Part shown: positions 10,392 to 20,233 of the stretch, one piece after another
Layout of the letters: every line of letters starts with the position of its first letter
Numbering within the stretch: the first letter of the stretch is position 1
Source: Catonia carolina
Lineage: Eukaryota; Arthropoda; Insecta; Hemiptera; Achilidae
NCBI GenBank assembly: GCA_035578175.1
Contig: JAQMRL010000007.1
Coordinates: 51,737,227-51,801,226, forward strand
Direction: 5' to 3'
DNA length: 64,000 bases
Made by a program: the position numbers and the translations under genes
The notes under the pieces: model-generated
Databases searched by the model: none
What the model was told of the DNA's origin: nothing
Seen by the model: the letters and a program-made list of their open reading frames with translations, nothing else

Positions 10392-11618
10392 ATGGCAAGC
10401 TCTGTAGACATGACTTTATTAATGGAAATGTTAAATGAAATTAAGGCAAGTAATGAAAAAACCAATAATAATGTACAGGCAATTAAAGATGGAAATGAGG
10501 AAACCAATAACCAAATACATTTAATTAATAATAAAATACAGGCAATTGATGATACAATTCAGTCAGGTAATGATGAGATAAAGACAGAATTAAAAGTAGA
10601 GTTAGGGAAAATTAGAGATAATGTAGATAGCTTAAATAATAGGGTAGATTCAGTAGAATTTATGTTACAAGAAAATGTAGAATCTTTAGAATCTAAGTTA
10701 GATGAAAATGTTAAGGAAGTTAGAAATAGTGTTGTAAAATTTGTAGAATCTAGGTTAAAAGAAAATAATGAATTAATGGACACTAGGTTAGAAGAAATAG
10801 ATAAGGCTATAGATATTAGGTTTAAGGACATTGTTAAAACAGTGAAATCAAGTGAATATCGCGGCCTGGTAATTCACGCCGACAGTACATCGTCCGGGCG
10901 CGGAATTAGTGTGAAAGCGCCGAAATTTGACGGAAGTTCTTCGTGGCAAGTCTTTCGACGACAGTTCGAGGCAGCGGCCGACTTCAACACATGGTCACCG
11001 GCGGAGAAAACAACGGTACTGATGACTTCGCTACAGGGCCAGGCAGCGGGAGTTCTACGCGCTGTACCGGCGACCGCAGGGTACGAAGAAATCGTCGCAG
11101 CACTAGAAGGGCGATACGGCGAGCATAACTTGGCGGCCATCTACAAGTGTGAGTTACGCGGACGAAGACAGAAGCCGGGCGAAACCTTGCAAGAATTCGC
11201 CCTGGATATTGAACAACTCGCGCAGAAGGCTTTTCCAGAACAGCCTGTCGGGTTTATCCAGGAAGAAGCGGCACAGTGTTTCGGCAATGGGGTCCGAGAC
11301 GCCGAAATGAAGAAACACCTGATTCTCCAGGGCCATAAGACACTCAGTGAGGCTCTCACCCAGACCCTGCGTATAGAAGCTGTCACCGCATCTACCGACA
11401 CACCGGCGAAAGTACGGAGGGTGACTGCCGACGAATACAACGGCTCAAATAGATTTGAAGCCCGGCCTAACCGAAGCACGCGGGGTCAAAACCATCGACG
11501 GACACCGACCAGCGAAAAGCAGCTGTGCTGGCAATGTGGAAAGTCAGGCCACTTTAGAAGGAACTGCGGAGAAAATAAGCCGACATCCGACCAGGGAAAC
11601 GACGAAACGCCGGCGTAA
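10392..11618 (+). CDS. gag: Gag polyprotein (nucleocapsid/capsid) of the Ty3/Gypsy element
   Basis: 408 aa, starting at the first ATG after the leader in a CAAAATGG context favourable in insects. It forms the virus-like particle and packages the RNA. Residues ~1-155 are polar, Asn/Glu/Lys-rich and heptad-like, predicted coiled coil, with a 21-residue duplication (IQAI/VQAI blocks). Residues ~175-335 are a Ty3/Gypsy Gag capsid region beginning at KFDG, with W and LEGRYGE-type motifs. Residues 379-392 (CWQCGKSGHFRRNC) are a perfect CX2CX4HX4C zinc knuckle for RNA binding. Codon composition switches abruptly at about 10858 (residue 156) from AT-rich to GC-rich, suggesting the N-terminal extension has a different origin. 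The stop at 11616 lies inside the frameshift structure. Confidence 0.93.
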   Translation: MASSVDMTLLMEMLNEIKASNEKTNNNVQAIKDGNEETNNQIHLINNKIQAIDDTIQSGNDEIKTELKVELGKIRDNVDSLNNRVDSVEFMLQENVESLESKLDENVKEVRNSVVKFVESRLKENNELMDTRLEEIDKAIDIRFKDIVKTVKSSEYRGLVIHADSTSSGRGISVKAPKFDGSSSWQVFRRQFEAAADFNTWSPAEKTTVLMTSLQGQAAGVLRAVPATAGYEEIVAALEGRYGEHNLAAIYKCELRGRRQKPGETLQEFALDIEQLAQKAFPEQPVGFIQEEAAQCFGNGVRDAEMKKHLILQGHKTLSEALTQTLRIEAVTASTDTPAKVRRVTADEYNGSNRFEARPNRSTRGQNHRRTPTSEKQLCWQCGKSGHFRRNCGENKPTSDQGNDETPA

Positions 11619-11654
11619 AGAGGGGACCGCCGGCGCCGAAGATCTCTTCCCCTC
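11594..11654 (+). promoter_or_regulatory. -1 programmed ribosomal frameshift site with predicted H-type pseudoknot
   Basis: G GGA AAC at 11594-11600 is a canonical slippery heptamer in the gag frame. A 7-nt spacer leads to stem 1, eight GC pairs (CGCCGGCG at 11608-11615 with 11628-11635). The loop contains the gag stop UAA (11616-11618) and GAGGGGA (11620-11626), which pairs fully with TCCCCTC (11648-11654) as stem 2. One unpaired base (11627) separates the stems. Heptamer, spacing and topology match the frameshift signals of MMTV-like retroviruses. The pol frame opens only after a stop at 11576, so the shift must occur in 11579-11618, where this heptamer lies. Confidence 0.85.
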
Positions 11655-14600
11655 CAGCCATCTTCAGTTTAGCCACCGTACGAGGAGGGTCAGACAGCAT
11701 CATCGCCGACGGATTATTAAATAACAGGCCATGCTCTATTACCGTGGACACGGGGGCCTCTATTTCAGTAATTCGGCCGGACAAGGCGACCCGCTGCAAG
11801 AGGAGGAAAGTAAACCAGAAGTACGCCGTGCAGACCGCTTCGGGCAGCACACTGCCTATTAAGGACGAAGCATTAGTTAATATAATACTCGGGTGTTACA
11901 AACTACAAGCCTGGGTGTTTGTCGCCGACATAGTGGACGAACTCATATTAGGGCTTGACATACTGAGATCGCACGACGCTGCAGTAGATATTGGACGCCA
12001 CTTGCTGAAGTTGGGGCGGTGTGAAGTAGCGTTATGGAGTCCTCGCCTCAAGCCCAGCAATGCTGAAGTTGTACTAAAAGCGGAAGAAGTGATACCTGCC
12101 CGATGCGAAAGGATTGTAACGGCCACACTGTCGAAGAATTTGGGCACCAACAGCGGCGTTACGGAAGCTGGTGAAATCACCGGAAAGGAAGGAGTGATCA
12201 TCGGACGAGCTGTAGTACCGAACAGCAAGACGATCTCCGTCCGAGTAGCAAATTTGGACTCCTCGGATAAGTCACTACCGAAGGGAACTGTTCTTGGCAA
12301 CTCCGAACCAGTGACTTGGACATCTGAACCGACAACTTCACTAAATCAAGGAAGGCACCGGAAGAACCCGGAAATACAGCAACTGACAGCGGCAGCCGGC
12401 GTTGAGCTCAGCGATAATACACGGAAGGGACTGTACAACTTAATCAGGGACTTCCAAGATATATTCGCGACCGAAGAAGAAGGATACGGCCGTACTAATC
12501 AAGTGTACCATCGAATCGACACTGGAGATGCTCAACCGATACGCCAGCCGCCGAGACGACTACCGCTAGCAAAACAAGGAGAGGTTGATAAGATGGTGGA
12601 AGACATGAGAAGGCAAGGCGTCATCGAAGAGTCCGACAGCCCTTGGTCGTCACCTGTAGTGCTAATAAAGAAGAAGAACGGCGAGTTACGATTCTGTGTT
12701 GACTACAGGAAGTTAAATGATGTAACCAAGAAGGACTGCTTTCCTCTTCCCCGGATTGACGATACGCTAGACACTCTTGTAGGAGCGAAATGGTTCTCTA
12801 CACTCGACTTGAAAAGTGGGTACTGGCAGGTTGCGGTTTATCCAGAAGACAAAGAGAAGACTGCGTTTTCGACTGGACGAGGGCTTTGGCAGTTCACAGT
12901 GATGCCGTTTGGACTATGCAACGCGCCGGCCACTTTCGAGAGGTTGATGGAGTCAGTTCTACGAGGATTGACGTTTGAATCCTGCCTCGTCTATTTAGAC
13001 GACATCATTGTGCTAGGGCGCACGGAAGAAGAACACCTGCAAAACCTAAGAAAAGTGTTCCAGCGGCTGCGAGGCGTCGGGTTGAAGCTGAATCCGAAGA
13101 AATGTAATCTGTTTCGGCGAGAAGTACAGTACCTGGGCCATGTCGTGTCAGCAGCAGGCGTCGCCGCAGACCCCGACAAACTGAAGGCCGTAAAGGAGTG
13201 GCCTACACCACGAAACAAGCATGAAGTCCGAAGTTTCCTAGGACTGTGCGCGTACTACCGCCGGTTTATTGAAGGCTTCTCCAACATTGCGAAGCCTTTG
13301 ACACGCTTGACGGAGGACAAGAAGAACTATCAGTGGGAACGAGAGGAAGAAGAGTCCTTTAAGCAGCTGAAAGAAAAACTATGCTCCGCGCCAATCCTGA
13401 GCTACCCGAACTCAGAAGACCGGTTCATCGTCGACACGGATGCCAGCAACGTCGGAATCGGAGGCGTACTCTCTCAAGTCCAAGGAGGCGAAGAGAAGGT
13501 TATCGGCTATTTCAGCAGAACTCTGTCGCGACCGGAGAGAAACTACTGCGTGACGAGACGTGAGCTGTTAGCGGTCGTCAAGACGATTGAACACTTCCGG
13601 AAATATCTGTACGGGAGGGAGTTCACACTTCGGACCGATCATTCGGCACTGACATGGCTTCTGAACTTCAAGAACTTGGAAGGTCAAACCGCGCGCTGGG
13701 TCGAGCGCTTGCAGGAGTACAGCTACAAAGCCGAGCATCGCCCCGGAAAAAAACACTCGAACGTGGACGCCTTGTCAAGAAGGCCGTGTGCTCATGACTG
13801 TAAGCACTGCCAGAAAATCGAGCAGCGAGGTGACGAGGCTAAGGTACGGATAATTACGACGGTGGCGGCAGATGGCTGGAGCGACGACGATCTTCGCGAG
13901 GAGCAGCGGCAGGACCCGGACATAGGACCCCTGATCAACGAGAAGGAGTCGGGCCAACGACCATCATGGGAAGATATCACCTTGAGAAGCCCGGAATATA
14001 AAAGCTACTGGACGCAGTGGGACTCATTTTCCGTGAGGGACGGCTTGCTGTATAGAGAGTGGCAGTCAGTAGATGGCAGTAAGCGCGTCCCGCAGCTAGT
14101 CCTTCCACGCACAAAGACCAAGGACGTTATGTCAGAACTACACGGCGGCACTTCAGGCGGACACCTCGGCGTCAAGAAGACTATGGAGAAAATTCGTCAG
14201 CGCTACTACTGGCTCCATTTACGGGACGACGTCGAGAATTTCTGCAAGTTGTGTGACACCTGTGCGGCTAGTCGAGGGCCCCGGACTCGAAGTAAAGGAC
14301 AAATGCGGCAGTACAATGTGGGAGCTCCGTTCGAGTGCATCGTCATCGACATCGCTGGTCCGTTTCCCGTGACAGACGGCGGAAACAAATATCTGTTAGT
14401 GACCATAGATTACTTCACTAAGTGGCCGGAAGTATACGCCATTCCGAACCAAGAGGCGGCTACTGTGGCAGAAACCTTAGTGAACGAGCTGGTCTCCCGA
14501 TTCGGAGTACCGAGAGAGCTACACAGTGATCAAGGGCGGAACTTCGAATCGCAGCTGCTTCAAGAAGTACTGGAACGATTGGGCGTCCATAAGACAAGGA

Positions 14601-15190
14601 CGACAGCATTACACCCGCAATCGGATGGAATGGTTGAGCGCTACATCAAGACAGTTGAAGAGCATCTGCGCAAGGTAGTCTCCAAAAATCAACGAGACTG
14701 GGACCAGAAGCTTCCTCTTTTCTTGATGGCCTACAGAGCGGCGATACATGAAACCACCGGCTTGACACCCGCCAAGATGATGTTCGGCCGTGAACTACGG
14801 TTGCCCTGTGATCCGCTGTTCGGCGCCCCGCCTGACAAGGAACAACCAGCGCAACAGTACACCGCGGAATTGGTAGCAAGTATCCACGAAATCCACGAGT
14901 ATGCACGGCAACATCTGCAAGTAGCCAGTGATCGAATGAAGGCAAGATACGACTTGAAGGGAAACTCCACGGGATTTCAACCTGGTGACCGTGTATGGCT
15001 CTACAGACCGAGAAGGAAGAAGGGGAGGTGCCCTAAGCTAGAAAATCAATGGGAAGGCCCGTATGCTGTCCTCGATCGCATCAACGACGTGGTCTACCGA
15101 GTAAAGCGACGCCCAGGGACGAAGAAGATGGTAGTTCATCTCGATCGATTGGCACCGTACTTAGGGGCTACTCGGGACGAGCAGCCTTAA
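11600..15190 (+). CDS. pol: Pol polyprotein: protease, reverse transcriptase, RNase H, integrase
   Basis: Expressed as a Gag-Pol fusion by -1 frameshifting, about 1,196 codons from the slip site; there is no convincing own start codon. Numbered from the slip site: aspartic protease with DTGAS at 50-54 and a later LILGLDIL; RT at ~305-495 with FCVDYRKLN, MPFGLCNAP and catalytic YLDD at 465-468; RNase H from ~600 with the TDAS aspartate at 614 and TDHSAL later; integrase zinc finger H848, H855, C885, C888; DD35E core D917, D977, E1013 with exactly 35 residues between the last two; GPY module at 1153-1155 near the C terminus. No chromodomain follows and no stop or frameshift interrupts it. It copies the RNA to DNA and inserts it. 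The stop codon overlaps the PPT. Confidence 0.95.
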   Translation, partial: RRNAGVKRGPPAPKISSPPAIFSLATVRGGSDSIIADGLLNNRPCSITVDTGASISVIRPDKATRCKRRKVNQKYAVQTASGSTLPIKDEALVNIILGCYKLQAWVFVADIVDELILGLDILRSHDAAVDIGRHLLKLGRCEVALWSPRLKPSNAEVVLKAEEVIPARCERIVTATLSKNLGTNSGVTEAGEITGKEGVIIGRAVVPNSKTISVRVANLDSSDKSLPKGTVLGNSEPVTWTSEPTTSLNQGRHRKNPEIQQLTAAAGVELSDNTRKGLYNLIRDFQDIFATEEEGYGRTNQVYHRIDTGDAQPIRQPPRRLPLAKQGEVDKMVEDMRRQGVIEESDSPWSSPVVLIKKKNGELRFCVDYRKLNDVTKKDCFPLPRIDDTLDTLVGAKWFSTLDLKSGYWQVAVYPEDKEKTAFSTGRGLWQFTVMPFGLCNAPATFERLMESVLRGLTFESCLVYLDDIIVLGRTEEEHLQNLRKVFQRLRGVGLKLNPKKCNLFRREVQYLGHVVSAAGVAADPDKLKAVKEWPTPRNKHEVRSFLGLCAYYRRFIEGFSNIAKPLTRLTEDKKNYQWEREEEESFKQLKEKLCSAPILSYPNSEDRFIVDTDASNVGIGGVLSQVQGGEEKVIGYFSRTLSRPERNYCVTRRELLAVVKTIEHFRKYLYGREFTLRTDHSALTWLLNFKNLEGQTARWVERLQEYSYKAEHRPGKKHSNVDALSRRPCAHDCKHCQKIEQRGDEAKVRIITTVAADGWSDDDLREEQRQDPDIGPLINEKESGQRPSWEDITLRSPEYKSYWTQWDSFSVRDGLLYREWQSVDGSKRVPQLVLPRTKTKDVMSELHGGTSGGHLGVKKTMEKIRQRYYWLHLRDDVENFCKLCDTCAASRGPRTRSKGQMRQYNVGAPFECIVIDIAGPFPVTDGGNKYLLVTIDYFTKWPEVYAIPNQEAATVAETLVNELVSRFGVPRELHSDQGRNFESQLLQEVLERLGVHKTRTTALHPQSDGMVERYIKTVEEHLRKVVSKNQRDWDQKLPLFLMAYRAAIHETTGLTPAKMMFGRELRLPCDPLFGAPPDKEQPAQQYTAELVASIHEIHEYARQHLQVASDRMKARYDLKGNSTGFQPGDRVWLYRPRRKKGRCPKLENQWEGPYAVLDRINDVVYRVKRRPGTKKMVVHLDRLAPYLGATRDEQP

Positions 15191-15198
15191 GAAAGGGG
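15189..15198 (+). other. Polypurine tract
   Basis: AAGAAAGGGG, three bases before the 3' LTR, primes plus-strand DNA synthesis. It begins within the pol stop codon TAA (15188-15190). Confidence 0.85.
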
Positions 15199-15554
15199 CA
15201 ATGTAACATAATCGACTAGACGGATCACGATAATTCCAGAATTCCATTCATGGAGATAATTAGAGAATAATAAAAATATCAATTGTGAATGACAGTTTTA
15301 CAATGATGACCATAAAGGTGTGTCTATTCACAAAAGTTGTAAAAACTCGTGTAGTACGCCTATTATAAAAGTTCAGGTATACTATTGTGTACAGCGATTT
15401 TTATGAAGTTGTTTATGAGGTTGTTTACGTTTCTATTTACAATAGTTGACTTGTTAACAAAAGGATTTTACTAGCATTCATTAATAAAGAGTTATTTTTG
15501 TACTTGAGTAGATTTCACTACTTTATTCTGGAACAATCTTTATGAATGAGTAGG

Positions 15555-15589
15555 TATAAAAAGAGACCACCGAGTGCGGTCAGTCAGTA
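15555..15589 (+). promoter_or_regulatory. 3' LTR core promoter copy
   Basis: TATAAAAA at 15555 and TCAGTCAGT at 15580 keep the same 27-bp spacing as in the 5' LTR. This copy could drive transcription outward into the satellite array on the + strand. That is possible but unproven. Confidence 0.55.
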
Positions 15590-15895
15590 TTGGTGTGATC
15601 TATGCCGTGTGATTATTGGGGTGTGTATTTACAGGTTACACATCCGAGTATTGTAGTGATTCAAGATTGTTATACCGTCTCTTCGTTGTGTGTGTATTGG
15701 GTAAAGTTAATGTGTAGTTTTGTGAATTCAGTTTGTGTTGTATGTTAGTGTAATATATAAAAGCGATTGTAAGTAGGCTAAGTAAGTTATTAAGTTATTT
15801 ATTGTTTGTTATTTTTTTTAAGTGAATTATTTAATCATTTATTGTATTTCTTAATTATAATTAGTTTAATCATTTATTTTGTAATCTTTTAGTGA

Positions 15896-15901
15896 AATAA
15901 A
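15896..15901 (+). terminator. 3' LTR poly(A) signal
   Basis: AATAAA about 315 bp after the inferred R start, in the position expected for 3'-end formation of the element's RNA. Confidence 0.6.
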
Positions 15902-15982
15902 TATCTGTAATTGTAAACTTTAGTCTATTAATTATTTAATAACCTAGATCCCGAAACGGACCTTAGCAAAAAGTGTCACAAT

Positions 15983-16529
15983 ATGTTCTGCCCTACCGTT
16001 AACTAGAAGTTGACATTAGGTTTGGACTTTATATTACAATCACACTCGACGTGACGCCCAGAATCAGTACGGACCAATCAGAAAGCAGCATATCCTGACG
16101 AATGACGTAACGCTCAAGACACTTTGTCATTGGTTGACATCGGTGTGACGTAGTACAGTAATATAAACTCTCTGATTGGACAATATTAACCAATCAAAAC
16201 GACGCAAAAGAAGACATCTGATTGGTTAAAGCTGGGCTTTCCCATTGGCCGAAAATACGAGACTCTGATTGGGCAATTATTACCTGAGCCGTTGACGTCA
16301 CATGCGCATCACACTCAACTTGGCCCGACTTACTCACGCAACCCTAATAGATCGTTTGTTGAATACCAGTTATACTTTGATACATATATTTTTGTTTCTG
16401 TTAAACACAATAATAGCGTAGGTCAAAAATGATTTGTCAAGTAACGTCTTGGTCAAGTCTATTTTTCGTTGTTTTAGGATCTGTTAGTTAACGGGAAATT
16501 TATAAGCAGTATTTATATCTTCTACACAG
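15983..16529 (+). repeat. Satellite unit U6, right fragment
   Basis: Matches u1306-u1852, so the promoter-like cluster is kept. Changes include GACATTAGGTTTGG near 16013 and CCTAATAG near 16344. It has GACATT as in U1, U3 and U4 but GTGACG as in the other units, a mosaic state. Confidence 0.95.
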
Positions 16530-18381
16530 GCAGTGTAAAACTATAACCTTTAACACCTGATTCGTACAGATAAGATAAATAAAAAATAATTCGGCGACAG
16601 CATTCGCTTAATTGTCGTAGCGAAAGTAGAAACAGAAAAATTACGATCCCGCTAGCTGTGATTTTATAGAGTTTTAGGCCTGTAATCAGTGTTTATGTAG
16701 GCAGCTTGTTCCAATATTACAATTTTATAAGCATTATCAGATGCGACTTTTTAACGTTCTGAAACCGAACAATTCATGCGTTCTCTTAAGCAAGGTAGGC
16801 TTATAAAATTACTTATTTTCAATCCAATTTGTCAGTAAACTAAAATGCTGGCTGTTGAAATTGTTGTGCAATGAAAGTTGTTTTTTAGGTAAGCAGCGGA
16901 AAAGGTGGTTTGAGCGTTTAAAATCTTTTCTGAGTGAGATGAGTTGAGTTGGTTTACATGGTCTTCTCACAGCGTTTATAATTATACTTATCAGAATGCC
17001 AGTCCTTCGGAAAATCATGTACTTTCGACTGTCCAAATGACACCTGTATTTCATTATCAACAGGGTTTGATTGTAAAATGAAATTCATGAATCTCAGATG
17101 AGAGAACTCTGACTAGTGTCATTTATATCTCTACCTCTTCTGTTCTTACGTGCTTTAGTCATATAATTGGCTGACCCTGTGATAAATATGAATACATATT
17201 TTCGGTCAGGAACTAGCAAATTACGTGCAAAAAATGTTTAACACTCTACCTTTTCATTATGGCCACAATAAATTTCATACATCTTAAAATACAGGAACTA
17301 ATGAAATAAGAGTAAAGCCAGAAAACCTTTTTCGAAATTACATCGGCCATTATATCATCATTTTGTGAGACCGTTGATTATTATTTTTCGACTAATGCTC
17401 GTTGGTAGAGCAAAATAGTTTTCTTGTTATAAAACGGATTAATGAGGTATATTTTCTTACCCGGTAGAATATTGACTTTGTTTCTTCTCAAGATATTTTG
17501 AATTAGATTTTTCAGTTGCCGTCTACGTATCGTAATATTTATTTACAGTTGTATAAAGTCATTCCCTTAAAAATATGATACATTACTGGCCAAAAATTAG
17601 GTTACAAAAATCGAACAACTAGGGAAAATAGATAACTCTCTTTTGTTTTTTTTCTTTGTGTCGTTATCGAATGAACACTCGTGATTTTTTAAAAAACCGT
17701 GTTAACATTTAGCAGCAACAGAAACCAATTTTTAATTTCCTTAAAAACTCGAAAGATCTCTACAATGGGGTACTACATATTTCGTAAGTGATATTCACCG
17801 AGAAACTATAAATCTCATTAAAAGGTACCTTCTTATGTTCTGCCCTACCGTTAACTAGAAGTTGACGTTGGGTGTGGACTTTATATTACAATCACACTCG
17901 ACGTGACGCCCAGAATCAGTACGGACCAATCAGAAAGCAGCATATCCTGACGAATGACGTAACGCTCAAGACACTTTGTCATTGGTTGACATCGGTGTGA
18001 CGTAGTACAGTAATATAAACTCTCTGATTGGACAATATTAACCAATCAAAACGACGCAAAAGAAGACATCTGATTGGTTAAAGCTGGGCTTTCCCATTGG
18101 CCGAAAATACGAGACTCTGATTGGGCAATTATTACCTGAGCCGTTGACGTCACATGCGCATCACACTCAACTTGGCCCGACTTACTCACGCAACCCTAAC
18201 AGATCGTTTGTTGAATACCAGTTATACTTTGATACATATATTTTTGTTTCTGTTAAACACAATAATAGCGTAGGTCAAAAATGATTTGTCAAGTAACGTC
18301 TTGGTCAAGTCTATTTTTCGTTGTTTTAGGATCTGTTAGTTAACGGGAAATTTATAAGCAGTATTTATATCTTCTACACAG
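16530..18381 (+). repeat. Satellite unit U7
   Basis: Complete, 1,852 bp, first intact copy right of the element. Has GTGATTTT near u131, private GTTCTGAAA near 16756 and GACTGTCC near 17027 (Glu to Asp in the 83-codon ORF). Confidence 0.96.
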
Positions 18382-20233
18382 GCAGTGTAAAACTATAACC
18401 TTTAACACCTGATTCGTACAGATAAGATAAATAAAAAATAATTCGGCGACAGCATTCGCTTAATTGTCGTAGCGAAAGTAGAAACAGAAAAATTACGATC
18501 CCGCTAGCTGTAATTTTATAGAGTTTTAGGCCTGTAATCAGTGTTTATGTAGGCAGCTTGTTCCAATATTACAATTTTATAAGCATTATCAGATGCGACT
18601 TTTTAACGTTCCGAAACCGAACAATTCATGCGTTCTCTTAAGCAAGGTAGGCTTATAAAATTACTTATTTTCAATCCAATTTGTCAGTAAACTAAAATGC
18701 TGGCTGTTGAAATTGTTGTGCAATGAAAGTTGTTTTTTAGGTAAGCAGCGGAAAAGGTGGTTTGAGCGTTTAAAATCTTTTCTGAGTGAGATGAGTTGAG
18801 TTGGTTTACATGGTCTTCTCACAGCGTTTATAATTATACTTATCAGAATGCCAGTCCTTCGGAAAATCATGTACTTTCGACTCTCCAAATGACACCTGTA
18901 TTTCATTATCAACAGGGTTTGATTGTAAAATGAAATTCATGAATCTCAGATGAGAGAACTCTGACTAGTGTCATTTATACCTCTACCTCTTCTGTTCTTA
19001 CGTGCTTTAGTCATATAATTGGCTGACCCTGTGATAAATATGAATACATATTTTCGGTCAGGAACTAGCAAATTACGTGCAAAAAATGTTTAACACTCTA
19101 CCTTTTCATTATGGCCACAATAAATTTCATACATCTTAAAATACAGGAACTAATGAAATAAGAGTAAAGCCAGAAAACCTTTTTCGAAATTACATCGGCC
19201 ATTATATCATCATTTTGTGAGACCGTTGATTATTATTTTTCGACTAATGCTCGTTGGTAGAGCAAAATAGTTTTCTTGTTATAAAACGGATTAATGAGGT
19301 ATATTTTCTTACCCGGTAGAATATTGACTTTGTTTCTTCTCAAGATATTTTGAATTAGATTTTTCAGTTGCCGTCTACGTATCGTAATATTTATTTACAG
19401 TTGTATAAAGTCATTCCCTTAAAAATATGATACATTACTGGCCAAAAATTAGGTTACAAAAATCGAACAACTAGGGAAAATAGATAACTCTCTTTTGTTT
19501 TTTTTCTTTGTGTCGTTATCGAATGAACACTCGTGATTTTTTAAAAAACCGTGTTAACATTTAGCAGCAACAGAAACCAATTTTTAATTTCCTTAAAAAC
19601 TCGAAAGATCTCTACAATGGGGTACTACATATTTCGTAAGTGATATTCATTGAGAAACTATAAATCTCATTAAAAGGTACCTTCTTATGTTCTGCCCTAC
19701 CGTTAACTAGAAGTTGACGTTGGGTGTGGACTTTATATTACAATCACACTCGACGTGACGCCCAGAATCAGTACGGACCAATCAGAAAGCAGCATATCCT
19801 GACGAATGACGTAACGCTCAAGACACTTTGTCATTGGTTGACATCGGTGTGACGTAGTACAGTAATATAAACTCTCTGATTGGACAATATTAACCAATCA
19901 AAACGACGCAAAAGAAGACATCTGATTGGTTAAAGCTGGGCTTTCCCATTGGCCGAAAATACGAGACTCTGATTGGGCAATTATTACCTGAGCCGTTGAC
20001 GTCACATGCGCATCACACTCAACTTGGCCCGACTTACTCACGCAACCCTAACAGATCGTTTGTTGAATACCAGTTATACTTTGATACATATATTTTTGTT
20101 TCTGTTAAACACAATAATAGCGTAGGTCAAAAATGATTTGTCAAGTAACGTCTTGGTCAAGTCTATTTTTCGTTGTTTTAGGATCTGTTAGTTAACGGGA
20201 AATTTATAAGCAGTATTTATATCTTCTACACAG
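18382..20233 (+). repeat. Satellite unit U8
   Basis: Complete, 1,852 bp. Carries TTCATTGAG near 19647, shared only with U11. Confidence 0.96.

Larger units (their letters stand above)
9543..15980 (+). mobile_element. Ty3/Gypsy (Metaviridae-type) LTR retrotransposon, 5'-truncated LTR, ORFs intact
   Basis: The order is LTR, PBS, gag, pol (PR-RT-RH-IN), PPT, LTR. Having integrase after RNase H defines the Ty3/Gypsy type rather than Copia. There is no env: only 11 bp separate the pol stop from the 3' LTR. The 5' LTR has lost its first ~216 bp together with ~260 bp of adjoining satellite (u1046-u1305), so no target-site duplication can be checked. The two LTRs share about 563 bp with roughly a dozen differences, so the insertion is not brand new. 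Even so, both reading frames are open. GC-rich coding DNA stands out sharply from the AT-rich LTRs and satellite. Autonomy is plausible but untested. Confidence 0.97.
15202..15980 (+). repeat. 3' LTR, complete (779 bp)
   Basis: Starts TGTAACA just after the PPT and ends TGTCACA, giving imperfect TG…CA inverted ends. It is followed directly by satellite from u1305/u1306. U3 runs from 15202 to about 15581. Compared with the truncated 5' LTR it has about 11 substitutions plus one or two single-base indels over 563 bp. Confidence 0.93.

Noticed and set aside
10559..11479. Antisense and alternate-frame ORFs within gag and pol
   Set aside because: They shadow a GC-rich coding region with clear domain content on the + strand and contain no recognisable motif.
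11744..11755. Independent start of pol at the GTG before DTGAS
   Set aside because: The frame is open upstream to 11579 and a slippery site lies there; protease would lack its N-terminal part if translation began here.
14990..15190. Chromodomain at the integrase C terminus
   Set aside because: The tail ends shortly after the GPY module with no aromatic-cage-like chromodomain pattern.
15191..15201. Envelope gene or third ORF
   Set aside because: Only 11 bp lie between the pol stop and the 3' LTR.
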